From Marinobacter confluentis (GTDB taxonomy: Bacteria; Pseudomonadota; Gammaproteobacteria; Pseudomonadales; Oleiphilaceae), in NCBI RefSeq assembly GCF_004785685.1, contig NZ_SRPF01000002.1, positions 186,001 to 250,000 of the forward strand: a stretch of DNA of 64,000 bases, written 5' to 3'. This document shows positions 1-7,491 of this stretch, piece after piece; position 1 is the first letter of the stretch; every line of letters begins with the position of its first letter. Made by a program: the position numbers and the translations under genes. The notes below the pieces were generated by a model that made no database searches, was not told where the DNA came from, and saw only the letters and a list, made by a program, of their open reading frames with translations.

Positions 1-1
1 C

Positions 2-451
2 ATGGCAATTTCCGCGGCCGACACCCACACCCGGTATTCCGCCGTTTGCCAGGGGTTTCTCGGGGCCGGTATCGCCGGTGAGGCCATGCTGCTGTTCGCC
101 GATGCCAATTTCGACGAAATGGCAAAACTGCTGATGTATGAAGAAGGCACCACCGAAAACCTGCAGGTGGAGGTGCTGATGGACATGTCCAGCATCCTGT
201 TCGGGGCCTTTATCAACGGCATAAGTGACCAGCTGGATATCAAGCTGCGCCTGGGCCACCCGACCGTTCTGGGGCAGCACCGCAAGGTTGGCGACCTGCT
301 GGACTATCACCGTTCGAAACAGGAAAAACTGCTGTGTATTGAAATCGGCTATGAGCTGGAAAACACCAACATCAGTTGCGACATGCTGATTCTGCTGACC
401 GAAGATTCAGTGCCCTTTCTGAAACAACGCCTGAAATACCTGGTGGACTGA
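2..451 (+). CDS. CheC/CheX-like chemotaxis phosphatase-family protein (5' end probably cut by window edge)
   Basis: The visible 149 residues read like the central and C-terminal part of a CheC/CheX/FliY-type domain. A mid-chain stretch rich in Gly/Ala (QGFLGAGIAGEAMLLF) precedes a helix with EVLMDMSSILFGAFINGISD, close in layout to the E-x2-N-type helix of this family, although the usual Asn is not obvious. Proteins of this family dephosphorylate CheY-P in the cytoplasm. The first ATG in the window is at base 2, so the true start probably lies upstream and this entry should be read as 5'-partial. The stop (449-451) is followed after two bases by the ATG of a PAS-domain gene, so the two are probably co-transcribed and translationally coupled. 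The family assignment rests on overall pattern only. Confidence 0.55.
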   Translation: MAISAADTHTRYSAVCQGFLGAGIAGEAMLLFADANFDEMAKLLMYEEGTTENLQVEVLMDMSSILFGAFINGISDQLDIKLRLGHPTVLGQHRKVGDLLDYHRSKQEKLLCIEIGYELENTNISCDMLILLTEDSVPFLKQRLKYLVD

Positions 452-453
452 CC

Positions 454-939
454 ATGACCATTGACGCAGACGACGCAAATTCCTTTCACTGGTTGGTCGA
501 CATGCTGGAGTCCGTGGAAGTCGGCCTTGTGGTCATAGGCCTGGATTTCCGGGTTCAGATCTGGAATGGCTTCATGGAACACCACAGCGGCCTGTCCGCC
601 GGCAAAATCCAGGGCCGCAGCCTGTTTGATGCGTTTCCGGACATCCCCAGAGCCTGGCTGACCCGCAAGGTAGATTCCGTCGCAATGCTCAACACCCGCG
701 CGTTCACATCCTGGGAACAACGCCCTTACCTGTTCCGATTTCGCAACACCCGTCCAATTACCGGCACCGAAGAATTCATGTACCAGAACCTGACCATCAG
801 CCCCCTGGCTGGCATCGACGGCAAGGTCGAGAAAGTCTGCCTGATGGTTTACGACGTGACCGACATCGCTACCAGCAAACAGGCCCTTGAAAAAGCCAAT
901 GCGCAATTGGAAGAGATAAACAGGAATGGCCGGGGATAA
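454..939 (+). CDS. PAS-domain protein, probably truncated remnant of a PAS signalling protein
   Basis: A 161-residue protein made almost entirely of one PAS domain: residues about 12-135 run from VEVGLVVIGLDFRVQIWN through GKIQGRSLFDAFPDI to VCLMVYDVTDIATSKQAL. It ends in a short coiled linker (EKANAQLEEINRNGRG). In many proteobacterial proteins exactly this linker leads into a GGDEF or histidine-kinase domain, so the abrupt stop suggests that an output domain was lost. A palindromic repeat begins 29 bases after the stop, which fits rearrangement at the 3' end. I chose ATG 454 because it sits two bases after the preceding stop; an upstream in-frame ATG at 376 would overlap the CheC-like gene. 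As it stands it could act only as a single-domain sensor or partner of the preceding chemotaxis protein. Confidence 0.7.
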   Translation: MTIDADDANSFHWLVDMLESVEVGLVVIGLDFRVQIWNGFMEHHSGLSAGKIQGRSLFDAFPDIPRAWLTRKVDSVAMLNTRAFTSWEQRPYLFRFRNTRPITGTEEFMYQNLTISPLAGIDGKVEKVCLMVYDVTDIATSKQALEKANAQLEEINRNGRG

Positions 940-967
940 GGAGAGAGATTGCGGGGTAATGGCGTAG

Positions 968-999
968 GTCGGATTAGGCCCAACGGGGCGTAATCCGAC
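968..999. repeat. Palindromic intergenic repeat (GTCGGATTA...TAATCCGAC)
   Basis: Arms GTCGGATTA (968-976) and TAATCCGAC (991-999) pair perfectly. After one G/G mismatch an inner GCCC/GGGC stem continues around an AACG loop, giving a near-perfect hairpin. This is a common style of REP-like palindrome in environmental gammaproteobacteria. It sits between the truncated PAS gene and the convergent mvaT-like gene, where it could also act as a weak bidirectional transcription barrier. No T-run follows, so it is not a classical terminator. Confidence 0.75.
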
Positions 1000-1020
1000 A
1001 CCACACTCAACAGGATACGA

Positions 1021-1389
1021 TCAATCCTGCTGCCAGCTCTGTACCGCTTCCTTGCCGTGCTTCTTACGCCACTCATTCAGCGTTTTATGGTTGCCGCCGC
1101 GGGTCTGAACCACTTCCCCGGTATGCGGGTTCTTGTAGGTTTTCATCGGGCGCTTGGCACGGGTGCCGCCAGTAGCTGCGACTTTACCACCAGAAATGCT
1201 GGGATCAATCGCGGAAAGAATCTGCAGCACATCTTTCGGTGCTTTCTTGTATTCTTTCATCAAATCGCGAACCTTGTTTTCAAATTCCAGCTCGCCTTTC
1301 AAAGCCTGATCCTGCTCCAGTTGTGCCAGTTCTTCAGAAAGCTTTTCCATAAGCTGCTTTTTCTGGTAATAATCGTTGATCTTTGCCAT
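1021..1389 (-). CDS. MvaT/MvaU-type H-NS family xenogeneic silencer
   Basis: A 122-residue protein with the MvaT layout: an N-terminal coiled-coil oligomerisation region (MAKINDYYQKKQLMEKLSEELAQLEQ, then ELEFENKVRDLMKEYKK), a flexible linker, and a C-terminal AT-rich-DNA-binding domain with the family signature YKNPHTGEVVQTRGGNHKTL followed by NEWRKKHG. Such proteins coat AT-rich, often foreign, DNA and silence it. ATG 1389 was chosen; the longer reading would need a TTG start. An AAAGG run 11 bases upstream can serve as ribosome binding site. The preceding 110 bases are very AT-rich, which fits autoregulation. It lies just past the end of the polysaccharide operon, whose AT-rich blocks are likely targets. 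Confidence 0.88.
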   Translation of the reverse strand: MAKINDYYQKKQLMEKLSEELAQLEQDQALKGELEFENKVRDLMKEYKKAPKDVLQILSAIDPSISGGKVAATGGTRAKRPMKTYKNPHTGEVVQTRGGNHKTLNEWRKKHGKEAVQSWQQD

Positions 1390-1507
1390 GGATAACAAAA
1401 CCTTTATTTATGGTTTACTTTTTTGATGAAAATGACTGGAAGTCGGACCCAATAATAATTTAATAATTTATTTATAGCAAAATTTTTGATTTACCGGATT
1501 TTAATCC

Positions 1508-1540
1508 ATAAAAAAGCCGGCACATCTAGCCGGCTTCTGG
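1508..1540 (-). terminator. Rho-independent terminator of the polysaccharide operon
   Basis: Read on the minus strand: GAAGCCGGC, a short loop, GCCGGCTT, then a run of T. The eight-base GC-rich stem and T-tract lie about 20 bases after the tviB-like stop at 1560. This makes it a convincing end for the long leftward operon and insulates the mvaT-like gene. The plus strand lacks the T-run. Confidence 0.88.
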
Positions 1541-1559
1541 CATTGTCATAAAGAAGTAT

Positions 1560-2822
1560 TTACAACCGTAAATCTGCCTCACCCAAAGGCAGCACACCCT
1601 TGAGATCAAACAACACACCGCCGGGCTTCATAAACTGTCGAAGTTCATCCGATGTCAGGCTTGCATATTCGCGATGGGGAACGGCAAGTAACACGGCATC
1701 ATAGAATCCATTCTGTGGATTCTGATCAAGTTTGACACCGTATTCCTCGTGGGCTTCCTCACTGCTTGCCCAGCAATCGGTAATATCCACATGGCAGCCA
1801 AACTCTTTCAGCTCTTTAACCACATCAATTACCCGGGTATTCCGTAAATCCGGGCAATTCTCTTTAAATGTGAAACCCATAATCAGCACTTTGGCATTGG
1901 CAACGGTATGACCTGCCTTGATCATCGCCTTGACCAGCTCAGACGCCGCATATGGGCCCATATTGTCGTTTACCCGCCGGCCCGCCAGGATGATTTCGGG
2001 GTGATAACCAATGGCCTGCGCCTTGTGGGTCAGGTAATAAGGGTCAACGCCAATACAATGGCCACCCACAAGTCCCGGCTTGAATGGCAGAAAGTTCCAC
2101 TTGGTCGAAGCCGCCGCAATCACTTCATGGGTGTCAATTTTGAGTTTTGAAAAAATCATTGATAATTCGTTCATCAATGCAATATTCAGATCACGCTGGG
2201 TATTCTCAATCACTTTTGCGGCTTCAGCGACCTTGATTGAACTGGCCTTATAAGTCCCTGCAGTAATCACGCCGGCGTAAAGCGCATCTACTTCATCCGC
2301 AATCGCCGGGGTCGAACCGGAGGTGACTTTTTTAATGGACGTTACCCGGTGTTCTTTATCACCCGGGTTAATCCGCTCCGGGCTGTATCCGGCAAAGAAA
2401 TCCTTATTGAAAGTAAGGCCGGATATCTTCTCAAGTATCGGAATGCAGACTTCCTCGGTAGCACCGGGGTAAACCGTGGATTCATAAATCACGATATCGC
2501 CGGATTTCAGAACCTTGCCAACACTTTCGCTGGCCTTAACCAGCGGAGTCAGGTCCGGAGATTTGAATTCATCAATGGGCGTGGGAACCGTCACAATAAA
2601 AATCTGACAATCGCGGATGCCTTCCAGTGAATCGGTAAACGAAAGACCTTTTGAAACCGCAAGCTCCTCCCGGGATACTTCACGGGTAAAATCAACGCCG
2701 TCTTTCAGCTCAGCAATCCGCTTTTTATTGATATCAAAGCCGACTATCTCCCGCTTTTCCCCAAACGCGGCTGCCAGGGGCAGGCCCACATATCCAAGGC
2801 CGACTACGGCGATTTTTTTCAT
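1560..2822 (-). CDS. tviB: TviB/WbpO-type UDP-N-acetylhexosamine 6-dehydrogenase
   Basis: A 420-residue cytoplasmic UDP-sugar dehydrogenase that would oxidise C6 of UDP-GlcNAc or UDP-GalNAc to the uronic acid using 2 NAD+. N-terminal Rossmann motif VGLGYVGLPLA (residues 7-17), conserved STVYPGATEE, the family-typical SPERINPGD stretch, GGHCIGVDPYYL with the catalytic Cys, and the C-terminal domain with FKENCPDLRNT. The NPGDKEH and GVDPYYL patterns place it with Vi-antigen TviB/WbpO rather than with UDP-Glc dehydrogenases. It is the last gene of the operon, 35 bases after the beta-CASP gene and just before a strong terminator. With the two asparagine-synthase homologues upstream it points to an amidated amino-uronic acid residue. 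No dedicated 4-epimerase is seen, so whether the product is GlcNAcA or GalNAcA is open. Confidence 0.92.
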   Translation of the reverse strand: MKKIAVVGLGYVGLPLAAAFGEKREIVGFDINKKRIAELKDGVDFTREVSREELAVSKGLSFTDSLEGIRDCQIFIVTVPTPIDEFKSPDLTPLVKASESVGKVLKSGDIVIYESTVYPGATEEVCIPILEKISGLTFNKDFFAGYSPERINPGDKEHRVTSIKKVTSGSTPAIADEVDALYAGVITAGTYKASSIKVAEAAKVIENTQRDLNIALMNELSMIFSKLKIDTHEVIAAASTKWNFLPFKPGLVGGHCIGVDPYYLTHKAQAIGYHPEIILAGRRVNDNMGPYAASELVKAMIKAGHTVANAKVLIMGFTFKENCPDLRNTRVIDVVKELKEFGCHVDITDCWASSEEAHEEYGVKLDQNPQNGFYDAVLLAVPHREYASLTSDELRQFMKPGGVLFDLKGVLPLGEADLRL

Positions 2823-2857
2823 GGTATCTCTAATCCTTTACTGGAAAATAAACGGGT

Positions 2858-4273
2858 TCACGCTAAACCGGGAATCATTATCCCCGTTAACCCGGCTGAA
2901 TGAAATTGGCTCTTGAGGGATTCTTTGGCATCCGCATCGCCGTGCACAATCCGTATTTCTGACGGTGGCGGCTCTATGCCACGAACAAATCTCACAAGAT
3001 CCGACTGGCCCGCGTGGGCCGAGTAACCACCCACCTGATGAATGCGAGCCTGAATATCGTAGCGCTCGCCGTCCAGCTCTACCCAGCCACCATGCGGCCC
3101 GTACGTCAGAATATCCCGGCCCGGTGTGCCCTTGGCCTGGTAGCCCACGAACAGCACGTCGTTGCGCTTGTCGCCCAGCATCGCTTTCAGATAGTTCACC
3201 ACCCGGCCGCCGGCACACATGCCCGAACCGGCCAACACCACACAGGGGCGGTGAGAGCGCGTCAGATAGTCCACCGCGTTCAAATGGTCTTCGTGGCTAT
3301 TGATCACCGTCAGCTGCTCGAATGACAACGGATGCCGGCCCTGCTTGACCAGCTCTGTGGCCTCAGCATCCCAGAAGGGTTTGAGATCGCGGTAGATTCG
3401 GGTGAAGGTGGCCGCCAACGGCGAATCCACAACGATTTCCAGATCGTCCCACAAGGGGTCTGACCCCGAGGGGTCAGACCCCATACCAGCCTCACCCCCA
3501 AACTCATAAATCAAACTCTCAATCTCATAAAGCAACTCCTGCGTCCGCCCAATACTGAACGCCGGTATCAACACCGTACCCCCATCCGCCAACGCATTCT
3601 CAAGCACAGCCTTAAGGCGATAACGCCGGTCTACCCGGCTCTCGTGATCCTTGTCGCCATAGGTGCTCTCGATCACCACGCGGTCAGCCCGCTCCGGCGG
3701 CATGGGCTCTGGCAGCAACGGCGAGTGGGGCGCGCCCAGATCGCCGCTGAACACAATGCGCTCGAAAGCCCCATCACTCTCCGCTTCGCACTCAATGTAG
3801 GCCGACCCCAGAATATGCCCCGCCCTTTGCAGCCGCACAGCAAGCGAACCATCCTGGCCATCAAACACAGAATGCCACTGCCCATAAGGCACAGGCACAA
3901 GTCGGGAACGAATCAGCCCAAGAACCCGCTCGATCAGTGCCCTGTCCCGGGTAAAACCGATCTTCAGGGCATCCTCAAGAATCTCCGGCAGCATAATGGC
4001 CGAAGGCTCAGAGCAGATAATCGGCCCCTGGAAACCCGCCGCCAGCAGATAGGGAATCCGGCCCACGTGATCAATGTGAACGTGGGTGACGACCAACGCA
4101 CGAATGTGGTCGATGGGGAAATCAATGGAAAGGTCATTCGCAGTGGCGCCGTTGCCGGCTTCCTCGCCCTGGAACAGGCCGCAATCAATGAAAATGCCTG
4201 ATTGCCCGACAACCAGCTCATGGCATGAGCCAGTTACGCCTGTCACCGCTCCGTGGTGTTTTATGTTGATCAT
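2858..4273 (-). CDS. MBL-fold/beta-CASP metallo-hydrolase with in-frame REP insertion
   Basis: Metallo-beta-lactamase fold with beta-CASP and RNA-specificity (RMMBL) regions, as in CPSF73/YsmA-like nucleases. Motif THVHIDHVGRIPYL gives the zinc ligands, followed by GHILGSAYIE, FSGDLGAPHSPLL, ESTYGDKDHE, the beta-CASP IPAFSIGRTQELLYEI and the C-terminal GYSAHAGQSDLV. ATG 4273 has an AGGGA ribosome site; a longer reading to 4327 has no support. In the middle, codons for GSDPSGSDP correspond exactly to two back-to-back REP palindromes (3455-3482), so a mobile repeat was absorbed as an in-frame peptide insertion between the IESLIYEFGGEAG helix and the next conserved strand. Members occur in many polysaccharide loci without an established role there; RNA processing is the family expectation. 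Confidence 0.85.
   Translation of the reverse strand: MINIKHHGAVTGVTGSCHELVVGQSGIFIDCGLFQGEEAGNGATANDLSIDFPIDHIRALVVTHVHIDHVGRIPYLLAAGFQGPIICSEPSAIMLPEILEDALKIGFTRDRALIERVLGLIRSRLVPVPYGQWHSVFDGQDGSLAVRLQRAGHILGSAYIECEAESDGAFERIVFSGDLGAPHSPLLPEPMPPERADRVVIESTYGDKDHESRVDRRYRLKAVLENALADGGTVLIPAFSIGRTQELLYEIESLIYEFGGEAGMGSDPSGSDPLWDDLEIVVDSPLAATFTRIYRDLKPFWDAEATELVKQGRHPLSFEQLTVINSHEDHLNAVDYLTRSHRPCVVLAGSGMCAGGRVVNYLKAMLGDKRNDVLFVGYQAKGTPGRDILTYGPHGGWVELDGERYDIQARIHQVGGYSAHAGQSDLVRFVRGIEPPPSEIRIVHGDADAKESLKSQFHSAGLTGIMIPGLA
3455..3482. repeat. REP pair inside the beta-CASP coding region
   Basis: GGGGTCTGACCCC (3455-3467) and GGGGTCAGACCCC (3470-3482) are separated by two bases, inside the minus-strand beta-CASP gene and in frame. 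The unit is the same as the REPs beside the RAYT gene at 43.1 kb. Confidence 0.92.
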
Positions 4274-4332
4274 AGTCCCTAAACATCTCTTATTTACACT
4301 CTCCGGCAACCAGATGATTACCGACATTTCAA

Positions 4333-6270
4333 TCAGACTGGAAACCGGTGTAATTTTTCATCCCCGTTTTCTGCAGTTGGGTCTGCGTCACCCTTACACC
4401 AGACAAGGTCTCCCAATGTGCCATTGGGGGCATACCCAGTTTTTGCGTCCTTCAATACTTTGATAATGGCGGCACAGTCGAAAGCCTGGCTGGCGCGCTG
4501 CAATTCCCGCAGCAGTAATTCAACCTGTTGCCATGACAAAGAGACTTCCCGGGCCATCATGATTCTGGGATGAGAAGTGCCCTGGGGGTCGTCGCCAATA
4601 AGCAGCTCTTCATAAAGCTTCTCCCCCGGGCGCAGCCCCGTAAAAACGACTTCAATATCGCCATAGGGATTACTTTCTGTTTTCTCGTCCAATCCCATCA
4701 GATGAATCATCTTGTGAGCCAGATCGGCAATCTTAACCGGCTCACCCATATCAAGAACAAATACCTCGCCACCCACACCGATACTGCCAGCCTGCAGAAC
4801 CAGCTGACTCGCCTCAGGGATAGTCATGAAATAGCGGATGATGTCTGGATGGGTAACCGTCACCGGGCCACCCTTGCGAATCTGATCACGGAACAGCGGC
4901 ACCACGGAACCAGACGATCCCAGAACATTACCAAAGCGCACCATGGAAAAAATGGTCTTGTCCTGCCTCTGTGCCAGTGCCTGCAACACCAGTTCTGCAA
5001 GTCGCTTGCTGGCGCCCATAACATTGGTTGGGCGTACCGCCTTATCTGTGGAAATAAGCACAAAACGCTCGACACCGGCAGTGATTGCAGCCTCTGCAGC
5101 ATGCAGCGTTCCGAATACATTGTTCTGAATACCTTCGATAACATTAAGCTCAACCAAAGGCACATGTTTAAACGCAGCTGCATGATAGACCGTGTTCACC
5201 CCGAAGGTCCGCATCACGGTCTCGCACCTTCTCTGGTGGACAACACTACCAAGCATCGGATAGATCTCGATATCCAGCCCTTCCGAGGCCTTGATCGCCA
5301 ACAATTCGCGTTCAATGGCGTAGAGCGAAAACTCTGACTGTTCAAAAAGCACCAACACTTTTGGCTGATGAACAATAACCTGGCGGCAAAGTTCGGAACC
5401 AATCGAGCCACCAGCCCCCGTCACCATTACGGATTTCTGGTAGATACTCCCTGCAACCACTGCGGCATCCGGCAGCACGGGGGCGCGGCCCAAAAGATCT
5501 TCAAGTTCAAGGTCACGGATATCGTTGATACGGGCCCGGCCGGCCACGATTTCCGACACCGAAGGTACGGTCTGAACAGGAACCGCCAGACCCTCCAGCT
5601 CCCTGAGCAACTCTGTACGATCCACGACAGAGTCTGCGTCCAGCGCAAGCAAAATTCTTCGCGCACCATAGCGGCCTATGTGCTTGTGTACGCGATCAAT
5701 ACTGACAACCGGAACACCTCCGATCATCGATTTATGACTGGCCTTATCGAAACTGACAAACATGACCGGACGATACTCCGCACCCTGGCGTAACGCAGAG
5801 GCCAGAGCCAGCCCGGTTTCTCCGGTGCCAACAATCGCAACCGATTCTTTACTACGCTGCAATGGCTGATTGATCAGTTCACGAATACTCAGGCGCATAC
5901 CACTCAGAAAAATAAACGCCAGCGCCCCGTAGATGATCGGCACCGACCTGGGAACCATCGCCTTGAACAGATAGCCGCACACAATCAGGCAAAGCGCCGA
6001 TGCAAATACACCATAAACGATCGTGAGAAAGCCCTTGTCCCCGAAGAACCGGACCACCGCCCGATATAGGCCAAACCGGATGAAAACGGCAACCGTGAAG
6101 ACGATAGTTACCAGAAGAGTCAGTGCCTGCGGAGCATCCGGCAACCAGAACGGATCCTCCAGGCGCAAGGCATAGGCTGCCCACAATGAGAAGGCAAGCG
6201 CCAGCATATCCAGAACCACGAAAATGCGGCGCTTTTGATGCCTGGACATCCGCAACAAATGCTTAATCAT
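4333..6270 (-). CDS. WbpM/CapD-type membrane UDP-GlcNAc 4,6-dehydratase
   Basis: A 645-residue polysaccharide-biosynthesis SDR. The N-terminal part has about four membrane segments (from RRIFVVLDMLALAFSLWAAYALRL), then a cofactor-like domain with GTGETGLALASALR, then the catalytic SDR with TGAGGSIGSELCRQ (about residue 290) and STDKAVRPTNVMGASKR. The last motif shows the Ser-Met-Lys variant of the SDR triad typical of WbpM and PglF. The expected reaction gives UDP-2-acetamido-2,6-dideoxy-4-hexulose, precursor of QuiNAc, FucNAc, bacillosamine-type or related sugars, at the inner membrane. The stop lies 60 bases before the downstream beta-CASP start. LegB elsewhere in the locus does a similar reaction, so this copy probably feeds a different sugar. 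Confidence 0.9.
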   Translation of the reverse strand: MIKHLLRMSRHQKRRIFVVLDMLALAFSLWAAYALRLEDPFWLPDAPQALTLLVTIVFTVAVFIRFGLYRAVVRFFGDKGFLTIVYGVFASALCLIVCGYLFKAMVPRSVPIIYGALAFIFLSGMRLSIRELINQPLQRSKESVAIVGTGETGLALASALRQGAEYRPVMFVSFDKASHKSMIGGVPVVSIDRVHKHIGRYGARRILLALDADSVVDRTELLRELEGLAVPVQTVPSVSEIVAGRARINDIRDLELEDLLGRAPVLPDAAVVAGSIYQKSVMVTGAGGSIGSELCRQVIVHQPKVLVLFEQSEFSLYAIERELLAIKASEGLDIEIYPMLGSVVHQRRCETVMRTFGVNTVYHAAAFKHVPLVELNVIEGIQNNVFGTLHAAEAAITAGVERFVLISTDKAVRPTNVMGASKRLAELVLQALAQRQDKTIFSMVRFGNVLGSSGSVVPLFRDQIRKGGPVTVTHPDIIRYFMTIPEASQLVLQAGSIGVGGEVFVLDMGEPVKIADLAHKMIHLMGLDEKTESNPYGDIEVVFTGLRPGEKLYEELLIGDDPQGTSHPRIMMAREVSLSWQQVELLLRELQRASQAFDCAAIIKVLKDAKTGYAPNGTLGDLVWCKGDADPTAENGDEKLHRFPV

Positions 6271-6288
6271 TCTGAAGCCGGCTCCCGC

Positions 6289-7491
6289 TCATTCGAAGGT
6301 CTGCCCAGTGAAAAGAGCGTCAATAACAGCAACGATGTTCTCCACAGCCACACCTTCGTACATCTGTTCTGGCTCACGCTTCTGTACCTTCTGATGTTCG
6401 CGCAGAATAGCTGATTCCAGCTCACAGGCCTCTTCTATACCGCTAGAGAGCCCAAGCCGTCCATAGGACTGGATCGTCGAAAATACAGTATTCTCCAATG
6501 ATACCAGCCCCAGCCCCATCACCTTGCCCTCCACTCCAACCGTACTGATTGCGGTAACAACTACATCAGTGCGGGCCAGACGCTCATGAAGGCTCTCTTC
6601 CGGCATCGATAACTTAATCGCAGGATACGCAGAGTAATCAAACCGCTGACTGGGGTGGGGTCGAAAATAGACGTCAATCACTCCGTCTTCAGCGAGCCGG
6701 TTGAGCTCCGACCTGACAGCCTCCGCAATACCCGGATTCGCATTATGAAGGTCCAGATACGGGTGAACATCTGGTAGATCACAATCCGCCAGCAGAACTC
6801 TTGGTACAACGTCTTTGCCGGGCACCCAGGAAACATTCTTTAAAGCATCAAATACTGGCGTTCCTGTTACAACCACTTTGCCGGGGTTAACAGCACACTC
6901 AGCGATCAGCGCCTGCCTCACCTGTTCGCTCAGAACACAGATCCGGTCCGCCAGGCCATCTGCGGCAACATCAGCAACCCCGCCGCGTATCCAGAGATTG
7001 TCATTAATACACACTGCCGGCAATCCAGCCTCTTTTGCAGCGACCAGCGCTGCCCTTTCGGCCCTGGGCGCATTCGTCGTCACCACCGCATCAATGCCCA
7101 GCTCAGCAATCACCTTTCGCAAGGATGCCACCGGCAGGAAAGCCGCGCGGCCTTTGCGCTGATATTGCTCAGCGGCTGCCTCTTCATCACCCGACTGGTT
7201 CACAAGGTCAAAAAAAGACGCGCCCATGTAAGCCACTGTCTCCTCCCGGGAAACCGTGCCATTACTCGTCATATTCTCAGCCAGCCTGCGACCGTGCGCC
7301 TGAATCTCCGGCGCGTGGCAGAACGCAAAATCACTGAAGCCAAGGCTCGGTATGCCCTGCTCCCGCATAAAAGCCCCGGCAGAGGTCAATGCCAGCATAC
7401 TGATGCGATATCGGCTGGAAAGCGGGCCATAAAGGGGCGCCAGCACTTTCATGTGGCCACCGCCGTAACACACCATCAAAAGATGTTTCAT
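6289..7491 (-). CDS. GT-B fold glycosyltransferase-like protein of the NulO region
   Basis: About 400 residues with a Rossmann-type start (MKHLLMVCYGGGHMKVLAPLY), a second GT-B-like half with VVVTGTPVFDAL, VYFRPHPSQRFDYSAYP and TDVVVTAISTVGVEGKVMG. The PHPSQ and ISTVGVE pieces resemble the donor-binding side of UDP-GlcNAc 2-epimerase-like and polysialyl/CDP-glycerol-type transferases. ATG 7491 overlaps the asparagine-synthase stop by one base (TGATG), so translation is coupled; an in-frame start at 7512 would lie within that gene. Given its place in the legionaminic-acid region, transfer of the nonulosonate is a possible role, but that is inference. Sequence recognition supports only a GT-B type nucleotide-sugar enzyme. 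Confidence 0.6.
   Translation of the reverse strand: MKHLLMVCYGGGHMKVLAPLYGPLSSRYRISMLALTSAGAFMREQGIPSLGFSDFAFCHAPEIQAHGRRLAENMTSNGTVSREETVAYMGASFFDLVNQSGDEEAAAEQYQRKGRAAFLPVASLRKVIAELGIDAVVTTNAPRAERAALVAAKEAGLPAVCINDNLWIRGGVADVAADGLADRICVLSEQVRQALIAECAVNPGKVVVTGTPVFDALKNVSWVPGKDVVPRVLLADCDLPDVHPYLDLHNANPGIAEAVRSELNRLAEDGVIDVYFRPHPSQRFDYSAYPAIKLSMPEESLHERLARTDVVVTAISTVGVEGKVMGLGLVSLENTVFSTIQSYGRLGLSSGIEEACELESAILREHQKVQKREPEQMYEGVAVENIVAVIDALFTGQTFE

Noticed and set aside
3455..3482. Possible intrinsic terminator inside the beta-CASP gene
   Set aside because: The palindromes have no T-run and are in frame in a well-conserved coding region, so a REP is the better explanation.
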